64,000 bases of DNA from Aerococcus kribbianus (GTDB lineage: Bacteria > Bacillota > Bacilli > Lactobacillales > Aerococcaceae), in contig NZ_JAPRFR010000001.1 in NCBI RefSeq assembly GCF_026805545.1, positions 496,001 through 560,000 on the forward strand. The letters run 5' to 3'. Of the stretch, positions 63,040 through 64,000 are shown one piece after another. A program made the translations under genes and the position numbers. The notes below the pieces were generated by a model. That model saw nothing but the letters and a program-made list of their open reading frames with translations. It did no database searches and was not told the origin of the DNA. How positions within the stretch are numbered: the first letter of the stretch is position 1; every line of letters starts with the position of its first letter.

Positions 63040-64000
63040 TTACTCCTCATTAAGATTCATAGCATTTTTTAAGAATTGGATTGATTTTTGCTTTTCTAAT
63101 TCTAAAATTTGCATTGCATCTGAAAAATCAATTGTTTCTAATGCAGCGGCATAGTCATTAATAACATGACTCTTTCGGTCTTCAAGCTTAAAATTACGCA
63201 GTATCGTATCAATACGAGAATTCATATTACCACGTTTAAAAGTAATAAAATTCTTATTATAAATGATTGAAAAAGCCACACCGTGGAAGGAATCCGTTAA
63301 AAAAATTCGACTATTTTTGATATAGTCAATAAACTCTCTAGGGGACGTTTCATACGTTAATTTTTCATTGCGTTGCCCCATATTAATAACTTTTAATCCA
63401 TAATTTTTTTTATAGAAATCAATTATTTTTTCTTTTTCTTCATCTAATCCACCCAAGAAGTAAGTTAACACGTAATCTTCATCTGGACGATTATTAGCAG
63501 CTTTAGCAACTTGATTCCAATCCTCAGCAGCTAACAACATGGTCGGATCCAAAACAACTTCTGGTTGATAATCCAACATTTCATCAACAATTGCGGAGCC
63601 TTCTTTTTCACGTACGGAAATATGATTAAAGTCCGCTAAATAAGGTTTATATATATGCATAACTTCATTGGGAAGTTCAGGCAATCCAATACTAGCCGCA
63701 TAGGCAATTTTTTTACGTTTTGAAGTAAATGGAAGCATAAATTGTGGTTGTCCTTTGATATATCTTGGATTCCAAACCTGGTCGCTCCCTACGATAAAAT
63801 AGTCATAATTTTTTTCATTTTCCTGACTAAAGGCTTGTTCATTCAAATAATCATCAGTAAATGATTTAAATAAATCGGTTCGTTTATTTTCAGAAGCTGC
63901 ATATTTTCTCTCTTCAGCAAGCATTTTTATTTTTCTGGGAACTAGACGTGCATAGCCAAAAAGGTTTCTTTTTGGCTTCTCTTCCGTCATTTCTTCCATT
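63040..64000 (-). CDS. Polysaccharide pyruvyl transferase family protein, N-terminus beyond the window
   Basis: Transfers a pyruvyl ketal to a sugar of a surface polysaccharide. The visible part shows YDYFIVGSDQVWNPRY, KKIAYAASIGLPELP, HISVREKEG, EVVLDPTMLL and LTDSFHGVAFSIIYNKNFI, all family hallmarks. The reading frame is open at the window edge; the N-terminal sugar-transferase start (usually about 40-50 residues with a GNYGA-like motif) is missing. Stop at 63040, 7 bp before the flippase start. Confidence 0.93.
   Translation of the reverse strand, partial: MEEMTEEKPKRNLFGYARLVPRKIKMLAEERKYAASENKRTDLFKSFTDDYLNEQAFSQENEKNYDYFIVGSDQVWNPRYIKGQPQFMLPFTSKRKKIAYAASIGLPELPNEVMHIYKPYLADFNHISVREKEGSAIVDEMLDYQPEVVLDPTMLLAAEDWNQVAKAANNRPDEDYVLTYFLGGLDEEKEKIIDFYKKNYGLKVINMGQRNEKLTYETSPREFIDYIKNSRIFLTDSFHGVAFSIIYNKNFITFKRGNMNSRIDTILRNFKLEDRKSHVINDYAAALETIDFSDAMQILELEKQKSIQFLKNAMNLNEE

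Overview
The window looks like chromosome from a low-GC Gram-positive of the Lactobacillales, most likely an Aerococcaceae member such as Aerococcus. This rests on gene content and order (nrnA-ytoI, yajC-tgt, nfeD-floA, plsX-acpP-rnc-smc-ftsY, rpsP-khpA-rimM-trmD-rplS, ylxM-ffh), Shine-Dalgarno-rich starts, and firmicute regulatory boxes (LexA/DinR, CtsR, PerR-like). The genus is an inference. No rRNA, tRNA, insertion sequence, prophage or CRISPR array was seen.

Layout. 0.1-9.4 kb: DEAD-box helicase, zwf plus a 50-residue membrane peptide, then a leftward block nrnA, ytoI-like regulator, dinB, mntR, comN-like gene, yajC and tgt. 9.7-21.7 kb: nfeD-floA plus an unknown basic protein, nagA, CtsR-controlled clpB, SemiSWEET, a stand-alone PTS EIIC, a LexA-boxed Y-family polymerase with a YolD-like partner, nitroreductase, esterase and an unknown gene. 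22-27.4 kb: ribosome and SRP genes (rplS, trmD, rimM, khpA, rpsP, ffh, ylxM) and an ECF S-component. 27.5-28.1 kb: a tandem array of about 118-bp structured repeats with no obvious coding function. 28.2-32.3 kb: a lipoprotein and a flavin operon (two FMN reductases, one fused to a PAS-like domain, and apbE). 32.4-35.9 kb: pyrB-pyrI-pyrC-pyrD, with a regulatory ATCase subunit that is unusual for this group. 36-39.3 kb: efp, a GlcD-type oxidase and a beta-lactamase-fold serine hydrolase. 39.9-50.8 kb: housekeeping block from HAD hydrolase and ftsY back through smc, rnc, acpP and plsX to recG. 50.8-57 kb: luciferase-like monooxygenase, a P1B-4 metal ATPase behind a PerR-like operator, and an LPXTG-anchored phosphoesterase. 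57-59.3 kb: a ComX/SigH-like sigma factor overlapping a cell-wall amidase, facing a ComK-like regulator. 59.4-64 kb: DUF218 protein, then the end of a surface-polysaccharide cluster (FrhB-like protein, flippase, pyruvyl transferase cut by the window edge).

Two things stand out. First, a family of hairpin elements (six units in tandem at 27.5-28.1 kb, single copies at 0.0, 24.1 and 59.2 kb) keeps the same short flanks, loops and a one-sided bulge while its helices change in a compensating way. This is what one expects of a structured RNA or of a single-stranded-DNA substrate. The single copies begin within a few bases of a stop codon and run in the same direction as that gene. Second, the divergent comK-like / comX-like pair with a co-translated amidase resembles a compact competence and lysis regulatory locus. 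Both need searches that could not be run here.
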